Position numbers and translations under genes: made by a program. Under the pieces are notes generated by a model that was not told where the DNA came from, did no database searches, and worked only from the letters and a program-made list of their open reading frames with translations. A stretch of 64,000 nucleotides of DNA from Holosporales bacterium (GTDB lineage: Bacteria; Pseudomonadota; Alphaproteobacteria; RUG11792). The stretch is taken from the NCBI GenBank assembly GCA_031266135.1, contig JAISBP010000001.1:49020-113019 (forward strand), in the 5' to 3' direction. Numbering within the stretch: the stretch's first letter is position 1; every line of letters begins with the position of its first letter. Shown in pieces: positions 56,075 through 64,000 of this stretch.

Positions 56075-56713
56075 CTACGTGCATCCCAACATCAAGGCAC
56101 GCACGTAGGTAGCCATTAGGAAGCTATCCAGCCTATCGCATAGGCCACCGTGACCAGGAATCGCGTTTCCAGTATCCTTCACCTTTAATACCCTCTTAAC
56201 TTTCGATTCCAGAAGGTCGCCCAATATCGCGGCAACGATTAGTATAACAGTCCATTTCGTACGCCATTGAGTAGTATCAACAAAAATGGTATTTACATAA
56301 ACAATTGATGCTATATACGCGAATATTGCTCCCACTACGACGCCTGACCACGTCTTGTTGGGACTTATCTTTGGGGCCAGTTTCGGCCCCCCCAGTATGC
56401 GCCCCCCAAAAAATGCGAATGTATCGCATGTAGCTACTATCGTCAGTACCCATAATATTTCCTTCGCTATCATATCGGGGAAATAAAACGCCTTCCAGCT
56501 CCAGAAGAGCATGGGTAGGGTTAGGTAAATGCATCCCCCAATAAAAAGAGGCCCATTTTTACTGCGGTTTATTTTGATCCATTCCCTGAGGAGACCGCCT
56601 AAACAGAGCGCCATCTCAACGTATAGCCAAAATCCGCCGTCGAGTATAATCCAGACGGACAGTCCGCCCGATATCAGTGCACCCAATACCCTCAATAGCA
56701 GTTCATTTTCCAT
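56075..56713 (-). CDS. cdsA: phosphatidate cytidylyltransferase
   Basis: Makes CDP-diacylglycerol, precursor of phospholipids, in the inner membrane. 212 residues, several hydrophobic segments, and the signature ILGDLLESKVKRVLKVKDTG-NAIPGHGGLCDRLDS near the end, with SPNKTWSGVVVG before it. It is shorter than E. coli CdsA (about 285), lacking the N-terminal helices, as is common in alphaproteobacteria. I use the ATG with AAGAGG 4 nt upstream; a TTG 21 nt earlier is an alternative. It overlaps uppS by 11 nt. Confidence 0.93.
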   Translation of the reverse strand: MENELLLRVLGALISGGLSVWIILDGGFWLYVEMALCLGGLLREWIKINRSKNGPLFIGGCIYLTLPMLFWSWKAFYFPDMIAKEILWVLTIVATCDTFAFFGGRILGGPKLAPKISPNKTWSGVVVGAIFAYIASIVYVNTIFVDTTQWRTKWTVILIVAAILGDLLESKVKRVLKVKDTGNAIPGHGGLCDRLDSFLMATYVRALMLGCT

Positions 56714-57422
56714 ATGTCCTCTTGGATCTCCCAAATTTTTGGATCGCGAATTTCAGCTCGATTTCATCGAAATCCGGCCATAAAGTATCGGTGAAATACA
56801 GTTCACTATAATATGCTTGCCATAATAAAAAATTACTTAATCTCTGCTTCCCGCTGGTTCTGATTATCAACTGAGGATCGGGGATACCGGACGTGTCTAG
56901 ATGCTTCGTCATGCTATCCTCATTGATTTCGCTGCCAGATGCCACGATTCGTCTGGCGGCTCGGACGATCTCGTCACGACCACCGTAGCTCAGCGCAATA
57001 CATACAGTTATCCCGGTATTAGATTTCGTCTTTTCTTCATAGGATGATATGATATCATGTACCTCATTGGATAGTCTCGTCCCATCACCGATCACCCTGA
57101 TCCGTGTATCAATCTCCAATACTGCCCGAATAAAATCATTACCCTTTAAGAAGGTCAACGTGAGATTCATAAAATCAGATACCCATTTCTTGGGTCGCTC
57201 CCAATTTTCCGATGAAAAAGCGTAGAAGGTCAGGTATTTTAAACCCAAATTGTTGGCCTTCAATATGAGGGTCATCATGTTCTGCATCCCGGATCTATAG
57301 CCATCCATCAGCGACTTCCCATTGGCTTTGGCCCAAGTCGCGTTCCCATCCATTATAAATGCAACATGAGATAAATCGTCTTTCTTTGTAATTTTATCTT
57401 CTTTACGCCTTGACGATTCCAT
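56703..57422 (-). CDS. uppS: undecaprenyl diphosphate synthase
   Basis: Cis-prenyltransferase making the lipid carrier for peptidoglycan; 239 residues. Catalytic Asp in FIMDGNATWA, YAFSSENWERP, and the C-terminal SNFLLWQAYYSELYFTDTLWPDF are kept. The N-terminal basic segment is altered (NGKSLMDGYRSGM instead of G-x-x-R-x-x-GH) and IIRTSGKQRLSN has Lys where Glu is usual, so active-site residues have drifted. It is coupled to cdsA, as in many bacteria. Confidence 0.92.
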   Translation of the reverse strand: MESSRRKEDKITKKDDLSHVAFIMDGNATWAKANGKSLMDGYRSGMQNMMTLILKANNLGLKYLTFYAFSSENWERPKKWVSDFMNLTLTFLKGNDFIRAVLEIDTRIRVIGDGTRLSNEVHDIISSYEEKTKSNTGITVCIALSYGGRDEIVRAARRIVASGSEINEDSMTKHLDTSGIPDPQLIIRTSGKQRLSNFLLWQAYYSELYFTDTLWPDFDEIELKFAIQKFGRSKRTYGK

Positions 57423-57425
57423 GAT

Positions 57426-58013
57426 TTACTTCTGCTTCTTTGCGACCCTGATGAATGACAATATTTTTTTCACTCCACTTATATTCTGAGCCTTAGACAA
57501 GACGAGATCCCTTTCTTCATTAGATTCAGCGAGCCCGATCAAGTATACACCACCATCCATAGTTTTAATCTTAAAATTTATTGATTTTATTTTTGGAGTA
57601 CAAAGAATGGCGGCTCTGCAGGACGATGTTATAATCCCATCCTTCATCAACTGAGAAGCTGAAATTCCCTTTCCATACGAGAGACAGTTATCAACACTAA
57701 CTACTCCATTCGTTGCCCACGCCTCTTTCTCCGCCAAGTTAATCCAGTCTGATTCATGAACAATGCCCGTTAATAATACGCACCCATGATCAACCATAAC
57801 GGAAGCATCGCTATACAATACTGGATTTATAGAATACAACTTCTTCTTAATCTTAGCCTCAATTTCTGTGTCATTTATACTATCACCAAATTTCTTGTCT
57901 CGACATAATAGATACCCACCCGTCACGACTCCGGTTCCAACCATCACTGGGACACACCCCGTCAAAAAAGCAGAAATATTAGCAATCAACAAAATCAGCA
58001 ATAGAAAATGCAT
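57426..58013 (-). CDS. BON-domain lipoprotein (DolP/YraP-like)
   Basis: 195 residues, lipobox AFLTGC after a hydrophobic N-terminus. Two BON domains follow: IKKKLYSINPVLYSDASVMVDHGCVLLTGIV and FKIKTMDGGVYLIGLAES. Such proteins bind phospholipids near the outer membrane and help its integrity. Neighbour YraN precedes it as in E. coli (yraN-diaA-yraP), and the two overlap by 35 nt. Confidence 0.87.
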   Translation of the reverse strand: MHFLLLILLIANISAFLTGCVPVMVGTGVVTGGYLLCRDKKFGDSINDTEIEAKIKKKLYSINPVLYSDASVMVDHGCVLLTGIVHESDWINLAEKEAWATNGVVSVDNCLSYGKGISASQLMKDGIITSSCRAAILCTPKIKSINFKIKTMDGGVYLIGLAESNEERDLVLSKAQNISGVKKILSFIRVAKKQK

Positions 58014-58410
58014 TTTCTATATATTCGAAATGTCCAACAGAGTCTAAACATACCATATCGACCCTATAATTTTCAAATAAATCGCCATTTTCTGATGCTA
58101 GGTACATTAAAGCGTTTGCAATTCGAGATTGCTGCCTAGTCGATAAGCAGCATCTTGCGTCGTTCAGAGTTCTACGTTGTTTTACCTCGACAGCTACGAG
58201 ATCTTTATCTCTTCGTGCTAGGATATCAATTTCGCCGTACCGCGTCCGCACTCTTTTCCCCAGGATATCATACCCCTTAGATTTCAACTCTTTTTCTGCA
58301 CAGGATTCAGCCGAAATTCCTTTCTCATAAGAACTCAGAAAATCTCTACTGGATGCTGCGGGATATGGGAATCCTGATCTAGATGTATTTAGTGCTACTG
58401 CTACTGACAT
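57979..58410 (-). CDS. yraN: UPF0102 family protein YraN
   Basis: 143 residues with a Holliday-junction-resolvase-like (endonuclease) fold: AEKELKSKGYDILGKRVRTRYGEIDILARRDKDLVAVEVKQRR, with the nuclease residues Glu-x-Asp and Glu-x-Lys in place. The cellular function of the family is not firmly known. The N-terminus has about 25 extra residues. The gene overlaps the downstream lipoprotein gene by 35 nt, a long overlap. Confidence 0.9.
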   Translation of the reverse strand: MSVAVALNTSRSGFPYPAASSRDFLSSYEKGISAESCAEKELKSKGYDILGKRVRTRYGEIDILARRDKDLVAVEVKQRRTLNDARCCLSTRQQSRIANALMYLASENGDLFENYRVDMVCLDSVGHFEYIENAFSIADFVDC

Positions 58411-58497
58411 TCTCTATCTAACCCAAATTAAAAAGCATCTGCTTTTAAATTACATATACTCTCTATATATTATAACATACAGATGACTACATTGCAA

Positions 58498-59625
58498 TTA
58501 TTCAAGCCATTCTTTAAGTTTTTTTAAGAATTCGAATGCTTTTGGATTATTTGTTTTATCATCCTTTTCATTACCAAATTGTTCGAGCAATTCCTTCTGC
58601 TTTTTCGTTAGTGATACGGGCGTCTCAACAACGGCTTCCACATAAAAATCCCCTCTTCGCGAAGAGTTCAGAATTGGCATCCCTCTCCCACGAATCTTAA
58701 ACTGACTTCCGGTTTGGGTGCCATTCGATACGCTAATGGTATTATTATTTCCATCCAAATCAGGGACCTGTATTTCGCCACCCAACGCAGCCTTAACCAT
58801 CGATATCGGAACGGTGCAATACAAATCATTGTCCTTGCGGGTAAATATATTATGATTCTTTACGGTCAAGAATACGTATAGACTCCCCGATGGGGCCCCC
58901 TTAAAGCCGGCTTCTCCCTCACCGGTCAATCGGATCTTGCTTCCGGTATCAACCCCAGGAGGTATATTAATTTCCAGATTCTTTTCACCTTTTATACGAC
59001 CACTTCCGGAACATTTCTTGCATGGATCCGATAAAACACTTCCAGTGCCTCCACAGTTTTGGCATGGTCTTTCAATCGTGATGAATCCATGTTGATAACG
59101 TGCACTCCCACGACCTCCGCATACGGGGCATGGAGATGGTTTTTTATTTCCCTCACTACCGGAGCCTCCGCAATGCTCGCATTTGATGAGGGTCGTAAAT
59201 CTAATATTGGTTTTCGTGCCACGGTATGCCTCCTCCAAAGATATCGTCAGATTATAACGTATGTCTGAGCCGGGCTCACTACTCGTCTGACGGCCAGGGC
59301 CTTGCCCAAATGCACCGCCAAACATCTCTTCGAATATGTCTGAGAATCCCTGAAATCCACTAGAAAAATCGAATCCTTCAGAAAAGCCAGATGCTCCACT
59401 ATTTTGAAAATGATCGCTTCCATACCGATCGTATGCAGCACGTTTATTTTCGTCCCTCAACACATCGTATGCCTCGCTAACTTCCTTGAACTTCTCTTCG
59501 GCGGCTTTGTTACCTTGATTCTTATCGGGATGATATGTTACGGCGAGCTTCCGGTATGCTTTCTTTAGTTCATCCTGAGTAGCATTCTTCCCTACCCCCA
59601 AAATAGCGTAATAATCCTTCGCCAT
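58498..59625 (-). CDS. dnaJ: chaperone DnaJ
   Basis: Hsp40 co-chaperone of DnaK; 375 residues. J-domain with [10 protein letters not shown] (His-Pro-Asp), a Gly/Phe-rich linker ([22 protein letters not shown]), four zinc repeats ([32 protein letters not shown]; residues about 145-210) and a C-terminal substrate domain. All parts are intact. dnaK is not adjacent. Confidence 0.97.
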   Translation of the reverse strand: MAKDYYAILGVGKNATQDELKKAYRKLAVTYHPDKNQGNKAAEEKFKEVSEAYDVLRDENKRAAYDRYGSDHFQNSGASGFSEGFDFSSGFQGFSDIFEEMFGGAFGQGPGRQTSSEPGSDIRYNLTISLEEAYRGTKTNIRFTTLIKCEHCGGSGSEGNKKPSPCPVCGGRGSARYQHGFITIERPCQNCGGTGSVLSDPCKKCSGSGRIKGEKNLEINIPPGVDTGSKIRLTGEGEAGFKGAPSGSLYVFLTVKNHNIFTRKDNDLYCTVPISMVKAALGGEIQVPDLDGNNNTISVSNGTQTGSQFKIRGRGMPILNSSRRGDFYVEAVVETPVSLTKKQKELLEQFGNEKDDKTNNPKAFEFLKKLKEWLE

Positions 59626-59687
59626 ATACTTTTTTTACCTATACTTCTCTTAGAGATTATACTTAAGAAGCAGCTGGAATGCATTTG

Positions 59688-60380
59688 TTATTTGGTATAA
59701 TGATTCACTTCATCGACGGTCTTCAGTATCTCCATGAGGCTATTTAGTTTCAGGCTTGCGTTACCGACCAATACTCCATCCAACGCATCGATGCCGAGTA
59801 TTTCTGCGGCGTTATTTTGATTTACACTCCCTCCATACAACACTCTAATATCGTTATACGATCTCTTAATCTCAGATATACTCCTGATTATTTCCTGTAT
59901 CGTTGGAGTTTTCCCTGTCCCGATGGCGGATACCGGTTCATACGCCACGATGATCCTGTTTTTTTGTTGGGCGAGTACATCCTCTGTGTCACTATCGATT
60001 AGATCATCGTACCGTTCACTGACGCACAGAATAGGGATTAGTCCGGCATCAAGCACGTTCCTTAGCTTTCTAAGTATATTCTGCGTGGAATCGAGGCTTG
60101 ATATTGCCCTCCTTTCACTGTGCCCCAGGATGACGTACTCCACGCCGACTTCACGCAACATCCTCGCTGATATCTCACCGGTATGGGCACCGAATCCTTC
60201 GAACACAGAGCAATCCTGAGCCCCCAATTTGATATCTTTATTCCGACTTCTGAAGTTGGATATGAAGATTGATGGTAGGCAGACGACGAGGTTGTTCACC
60301 GTATTGATTGCATTCGCGAACCCTTCAACAAGCTCGTATGATCCATTCATTTTCCAGTTTGCTATCACTAATTTTTTCAT
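59688..60380 (-). CDS. tpiA: triosephosphate isomerase
   Basis: 230 residues, slightly short. Active-site Asn and Lys in IANWKMNGS, catalytic His in YVILGHSERR, catalytic Glu in VAYEPVSAIGTGKTP, and the phosphate loop VLYGGSVNQNNA with LVGNASL near the end. It abuts addB with no gap. With gpmI it indicates at least the lower glycolytic reactions. Confidence 0.96.
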   Translation of the reverse strand: MKKLVIANWKMNGSYELVEGFANAINTVNNLVVCLPSIFISNFRSRNKDIKLGAQDCSVFEGFGAHTGEISARMLREVGVEYVILGHSERRAISSLDSTQNILRKLRNVLDAGLIPILCVSERYDDLIDSDTEDVLAQQKNRIIVAYEPVSAIGTGKTPTIQEIIRSISEIKRSYNDIRVLYGGSVNQNNAAEILGIDALDGVLVGNASLKLNSLMEILKTVDEVNHYTK

Positions 60381-62528
60381 TTAATTCCTCATCCTTGTAA
60401 TGTGCCAATATTTGTTGTTACCCTTTTCATCTATATCACACAAAATATCATCTGCCTCTGTATATTGTCTAAAAAACTCGTATACTCTCTCTTCGAACCC
60501 ATCGATTATTTCCTCTGAGATTTCTATGGTCTTGATGGATAATGGATCCGGTTCACGATTAGCGATGCCAAGTATTTTGATCTCCTTAATCGGGACATCT
60601 ATTTCCTGGAAGCCGTTCTTCATCCCGATAAGGCATAGACTCATCATCGAACTACGATCTCCATATAATAATTCTTTAGTCGATGATGGAGAATACGCCT
60701 GAAAAAAGACCAATGAAGCGTGATGTTCAAAAATATCGGCCCTGTCTAAGTGGCCGTATAATTCTATTCCAAAATCCTTGAGGATAATACTTCCTCGGAT
60801 ATTATATGCCTGAATAATATTCGGATTAGAACACTCTTGATCATCAAGCCATTCGATAATATTCATGCATTTTTGATAATAGAAAAAGTCCAGATTCTTT
60901 ATTATATCCAGCGTGGTGGTAACATCATCCTTATTCGTAAAGTAAGAGTTCATCAATCTCCTGAAGAGAATCGGTATATTTTCTTGATCATCAGTGGCGG
61001 TCGTCGAAGTGATCCCCAATGAGTGCCTCACAAAGAAACCATATGGATTTTTCATGAGTAATTCTAGGCCATGAACACTCATCCTATCCGGAATAATAAA
61101 ATTTTGCCTCTGTATCGTAATTTTATGGCTAGTATTTAGATGATTACTTATCTTATTGATTGGAGACGTAATATACGTCAGCTCAATATTCGATTTCTTG
61201 CATATCATTTCAAATTTAGCGAGGATCGAACTTTTCCGTAGATTTACTCCATTGACGCGTTTGGAACGAACCACAAAGACATCCTCAATACGATTAATGA
61301 TCGTATAGAAAGCGTTTTCCATTTGTTTTTTTATAATCTTCTTCGACGGTAATCCAATTTTTTGTCTGATATACTGATGCAACCAGTATTCATTATAATC
61401 AAAGGCCTGCCATGAATCTTCGTTCATAGACATGCAGATAACGGCATCGAATTTTAAATGCTTTAGATGCAGAATATCAGTAACCAGCGTAATAGACTCC
61501 TTCCCTAGCTCTCCATAATCAGTCTTCTGCTTCGTCGATCCAGTACTCGAATACTTATATTCATCTCCTTGGTATTCATCTCCTTGGTGTGCACTCAAGT
61601 ACACTCCTGTTCTGCGTGCCGGATCTCCTTCCATAAGATCTGATTCTGGAGGTTTCGAAAGAGATCTAATATTACTTTCTTTACTTGGGTTACCTGGCAT
61701 CAGACCCATTACTTCTTCGACTAATTTCCCGAATCTGTCATCGGACTTGTCGATGAATTCCTTGAAGTGTTCGGATATTTCATCAATATCCTTGGGCTCA
61801 ACATACGCCCCAGATGGTCCAGAATATTCTACATTATCTATATTGAGTCTATTCACCAATAGTGTGAAGATGTCTCTATTCGGAACGATTATGGCTATCT
61901 TCTGTTGAGGAAATTGTCCGATAATCCTGGATACAAAATCGACTTCCTGAATGATGTCATTTGCTTCGAAAATACTTACATTACAGTTAGTTGGATCCTT
62001 TATTTCCGATGTATTATTTTGTAAAAATGTAGTATCCCCATGAGAAATTACGTCATTAGAGTTCTTTCCAAACTGCGACTCCATGATCTTTTGTACGTCA
62101 GAGCCACTGCTCAAATCCTCATGTACGTTTGAGGACACTGCGGTTCTGTGCTGCATTCTTCCTTCAAAATCCTCATGGATTCTTTGTTTGGGAAGAGCTC
62201 TATTCTTCCCGTATTCCCTTAAGATAGCTGGCCAGTATCGAGTTACTATCATCAAAAATTGGGTACGTTTTTTCCAATGCTCAGGGAAGGAGGATATGAA
62301 CTCTTGGCTGAAGGCTGATAAATCAACACCTAAAAGGTTCAACTCATCTATGAGGTGAGCTAGATCTTTGGCGTATTTCAGGCATTTTAACAGATCAATT
62401 TCTGGTGATGTATCGTCAAATAAATGTTTTGCCACCAGTTTGGTGAGGATCGATATTCGCTCTATTTGGGTAATATATCCATTTCCCAACCCTTCATGAC
62501 CAGTCTTCTGTTTCGTATCTTTTCCCAT
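60381..62528 (-). CDS. addB: AddB-like double-strand break repair protein, eroded, with repeat inserts
   Basis: AddB is the partner of AddA helicase-nuclease in recombinational repair. Matches: ISILTKLVAKHL, AKDLAHLIDELNLLGVDLSA, SSFPEHWKKRTQFLMIVTRYW, and C-terminal MSVHGLELLMKNPYGFFVRHSLGI. From the ATG at 62528 it has 715 residues against about 1000, lacking roughly the first 100 and part of the middle. Two whole repeats are read in frame (types 2 and 1), and a third fragment forms the N-terminus (TKQKTGHEGLGNG). The nuclease motif, normally IDYKTG after the GxxDRxD segment, reads VFFQAYSP, so nuclease activity is probably lost. Confidence 0.8.
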   Translation of the reverse strand: MGKDTKQKTGHEGLGNGYITQIERISILTKLVAKHLFDDTSPEIDLLKCLKYAKDLAHLIDELNLLGVDLSAFSQEFISSFPEHWKKRTQFLMIVTRYWPAILREYGKNRALPKQRIHEDFEGRMQHRTAVSSNVHEDLSSGSDVQKIMESQFGKNSNDVISHGDTTFLQNNTSEIKDPTNCNVSIFEANDIIQEVDFVSRIIGQFPQQKIAIIVPNRDIFTLLVNRLNIDNVEYSGPSGAYVEPKDIDEISEHFKEFIDKSDDRFGKLVEEVMGLMPGNPSKESNIRSLSKPPESDLMEGDPARRTGVYLSAHQGDEYQGDEYKYSSTGSTKQKTDYGELGKESITLVTDILHLKHLKFDAVICMSMNEDSWQAFDYNEYWLHQYIRQKIGLPSKKIIKKQMENAFYTIINRIEDVFVVRSKRVNGVNLRKSSILAKFEMICKKSNIELTYITSPINKISNHLNTSHKITIQRQNFIIPDRMSVHGLELLMKNPYGFFVRHSLGITSTTATDDQENIPILFRRLMNSYFTNKDDVTTTLDIIKNLDFFYYQKCMNIIEWLDDQECSNPNIIQAYNIRGSIILKDFGIELYGHLDRADIFEHHASLVFFQAYSPSSTKELLYGDRSSMMSLCLIGMKNGFQEIDVPIKEIKILGIANREPDPLSIKTIEISEEIIDGFEERVYEFFRQYTEADDILCDIDEKGNNKYWHITRMRN
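61493..61668 (-). repeat. palindromic repeat element, type 1 (copy L), inside addB
   Basis: Full-length in-frame insert; it has an extra internal duplication (QGDEYQGDEYKY), keeping frame. Confidence 0.93.
62057..62203 (-). repeat. palindromic repeat element, type 2 (copy M), inside addB
   Basis: In-frame copy of type 2: RALPKQRIHEDFEGRMQHRT to VQKIMESQFGKNSN. Ends TAGAGTTCTTTCC and GGGAAGAGCTCTA are inverted repeats. Confidence 0.9.
62486..62520 (-). repeat. fragment of repeat element at addB N-terminus (copy O)
   Basis: Reads DTKQKTGHEGLGN, matching the tail of the type 1 element (TKQKTDYGELGK). It suggests that the missing AddB N-terminus was lost at a repeat. Confidence 0.6.
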
Positions 62529-62568
62529 GGATGGAAGTATATAGTCAATTATATATAATATCAAAAGA

Positions 62569-62583
62569 TTAATAATAAATTAA
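62569..62583. promoter_or_regulatory. CtrA-type box between addB and secreted gene
   Basis: TTAATAATAAATTAA, 56 nt before the secreted gene on the plus strand and 40 nt before addB on the minus strand. Very AT-rich surroundings lower its weight. Confidence 0.5.
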
Positions 62584-62639
62584 CTAATACATAATAAAAA
62601 ATAAATAGAAAGAAATATATTTAATAAAAGCGAGCAATC

Positions 62640-63209
62640 ATGCAAATCAACAATGGTATAATTAGAGTAATGTCGTCATTAATAATTAGCGTCGCCGCGT
62701 TAGGAATAACCAGCAAGGGCGTAGCTGCTTCCGAAGGCGAGGTAACGTTAAGTGAGTTTAATGAGTTGAAGGCTAAGGTTTGCTCTTTAGAAAATAGCTC
62801 CCTGAGATGGGGTCTTCATACGGCTCAGGAGCAGAAGACATATACCACAGATGCCTTTTCTGAAATCCTTGGGCCGATGTTAGTTAAAGGAGTTTCTGGA
62901 GTTTTGTATAGTAGAGATGTTGGCCTCTCTGGGGATTTGAAAACTATTGCCTGTGACTTATTGGATGATATTTATCCCCAACTGAGGGACATCGCACTTC
63001 ACTCTGGACTGATTGGATGCGGTATTTCTTTGATGACTGTTGGGGTTTGGGGAATTTTTACAGGAACCTCTAAGAATCATGAAATTGCTGCTGGAATTGG
63101 GATTGTAACTGGAATCGGAGCGATTGGAGTTGGTGTTTTCACTCTTCGAGAAAAGTTCTCTTCTCTTAAATCTTTCCTATCGAATCCAAATACAGCGAAG
63201 GTATATTAG
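62640..63209 (+). CDS. predicted exported protein with coiled coil and membrane hairpin
   Basis: 189 residues: signal peptide (VMSSLIISVAALGITSKGVA), then EVTLSEFNELKAKVCSLENS (short coiled coil, like VTREELNSLRENLESRI in the protein at 34550), a helical middle and two hydrophobic segments near the end (GLIGCGISLMTVGVWGIFTG, IAAGIGIVTGIGAIGVGVFT). No known family. Its stop codon TAG is the first three bases of a repeat element, so the original end may have been replaced. Confidence 0.75.
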   Translation: MQINNGIIRVMSSLIISVAALGITSKGVAASEGEVTLSEFNELKAKVCSLENSSLRWGLHTAQEQKTYTTDAFSEILGPMLVKGVSGVLYSRDVGLSGDLKTIACDLLDDIYPQLRDIALHSGLIGCGISLMTVGVWGIFTGTSKNHEIAAGIGIVTGIGAIGVGVFTLREKFSSLKSFLSNPNTAKVY

Positions 63210-63344
63210 ACCTCTCTCCAAACCTCCATCACCAGCCTTCTGCCTCGTCAATCCAGGACCCAAATCCTCGCGTACACTGCGGCTCTGTGTGCCGTCTCTC
63301 CTTCCATAAGATCTGATTCTGAAGATTTTTGAGAAAAAGGTCTA
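63207..63344 (-). repeat. palindromic repeat element, type 1 (copy N)
   Basis: Intergenic. It starts with the stop codon of the secreted gene (TAGACCTCTCTCC) and ends GAAAAAGGTCTA. Central part deleted; frame interrupted. Confidence 0.88.
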
Positions 63345-63516
63345 ATGAATACAAAATGTGGGTAATGTATAAGGGAATAGCATAAAAACATTAAAAATTC
63401 GTTAATTTTTCAGAAAATATTTTCTTTGTGAAAGGAAGTAGTTGTTGATGAATATACTCCTTCTACAAACTAAACATCTAGCCTGTGGAAAACTTGTAAG
63501 CAAGTGAGTATATAAT
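63345..63516. other. intergenic region with block shared with 5536-5602
   Basis: 63364-63433 on the minus strand matches 5536-5602 over about 68 bp, including a CtrA-type box and putative -10 hexamers. No gene follows the promoter on the minus strand except the repeat. Confidence 0.5.
63391..63405. promoter_or_regulatory. CtrA-type box
   Basis: TTAAAAATTCGTTAA, within the block shared with the 5.5-kb island. Confidence 0.45.
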
Positions 63517-63876
63517 TTACGCAAAGCAACCAAAGGAAGAGCTGAATGAACGTGGTGACGATGGTGGAGAATGCTCTTCGAGTGGTCCTCCAATCGTATG
63601 CTTTATTGTTGTTGTCATTTTTCTTATGAATGTTTGAAAAGTTATCTCATACCTTTCGTCGATATCCTGTTCGCCTCCATCACCTGGACATGACCCGCAG
63701 CGTAGAATGACTGTTTGACCGGATAAGATCATGAATTCTGGCCACTCCATTTCTCCTGGGTTATCTGCGAGTGGATTGAATTCTTCCTGGACGAGCTTCA
63801 AATTCTCCCACCATTGTCTCGTTGCGGACCATTTTTCGTTCTGTCTTCTGGAGACATTCGTAGGTTCGACGTACAC
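63517..63876 (-). CDS. hypothetical protein, doubtful
   Basis: 119 residues from a GTG start, no family recognised. N-terminal region Trp-rich (KWSATRQWWENLKLV), a Cys pair in the middle (LRCGSCPGDGGEQD), and a Ser/Pro-rich end. An overlapping frame (63761-63949) starts with a more hydrophobic segment (MVVYSFFFHIIEVTQF), so the real gene might be a frameshifted exported protein whose 5' part lies there. No good ribosome binding site. Confidence 0.35.
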   Translation of the reverse strand: MYVEPTNVSRRQNEKWSATRQWWENLKLVQEEFNPLADNPGEMEWPEFMILSGQTVILRCGSCPGDGGEQDIDERYEITFQTFIRKMTTTIKHTIGGPLEEHSPPSSPRSFSSSFGCFA

Positions 63877-64000
63877 CGTAAATACTAGGCCCTGTTAGGG
63901 AAAATTGAGTCACCTCAATAATATGAAAAAAGAAGCTATATACCACCATGAAATATAAGAAGAAGCTGTTTTATCATATCTAGTACATACTCTTCTGAAA

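Overview
The window looks like a piece of the chromosome of an obligately host-associated alphaproteobacterium, probably Holosporales- or Rickettsiales-like. The evidence is a circularly permuted two-piece tmRNA followed by an alphaproteobacterial-type SspB, a ChpT-like phosphotransferase, miaB-ybeY-corC order, fused IspDF, an OPA-family organophosphate antiporter, nuoC and nuoD lying apart, many lone secreted proteins of unknown family, and palindromic repeats inserted in frame inside housekeeping genes (as Rickettsia palindromic elements are). Lineage is inferred from gene content only; no rRNA is present.

Layout: 1-9.1 kb holds the end of murA, mutS, two secreted-protein genes, a repeat-rich island, then corC-ybeY-miaB-lonN on the minus strand. 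9.2-17.1 kb has two paralogous secreted proteins, an Lrp regulator, an M23 endopeptidase with PBP1A, and a lone GspE/PilB ATPase. 17.3-19.8 kb has split tmRNA, sspB, nuoC, ispH and tRNA-Val. 20-27.9 kb has an ABC-F protein, aspS, a toxin-antitoxin pair, nuoD and rlmE. 28-36 kb has a 6S-like RNA, an MFS carrier, dapD, cca, rph, murC and a prenyl synthase. 37-46.6 kb has a UDP-sugar dehydrogenase homologue, an HD protein, yggT, mreB, a glpT-like antiporter, dnaA and two lipoproteins. 46.8-64 kb has secreted proteins, a repeat-bearing XRE regulator, trmB, chpT, rpmJ, ispDF, gpmI, cdsA, uppS, a BON lipoprotein, yraN, dnaJ, tpiA and an eroded addB.

Four patterns run across the window. (1) One family of about 150-bp palindromic elements (16 copies or fragments) sits both between genes and inside aspS, dapD, ispDF, addB and an XRE gene, always read in the same frame when coding; its ends also supply ribosome binding sites and a stop codon to neighbours. 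(2) Nine TTAA-N7-TTAA boxes, the pattern of CtrA sites, occur between genes; five lie 49-58 nt upstream of start codons of predicted secreted proteins, and a ChpT-like protein is encoded here. (3) Several accessory genes are bracketed by direct duplications of neighbouring sequence (mutS upstream region, corC 3' end, a secreted-gene 5' end, rpmJ). (4) The tmRNA appears to encode a long arginine-rich tag, next to the gene for SspB, the adaptor expected to recognise such tags.

Several genes look eroded: addB (short N-terminus, lost nuclease motif), the toxin (frameshifted C-terminus), a secreted protein broken in a C-run, and a UDP-sugar dehydrogenase homologue without its catalytic cysteine. 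Peptidoglycan, isoprenoid, complex I and cell-shape genes seem functional.
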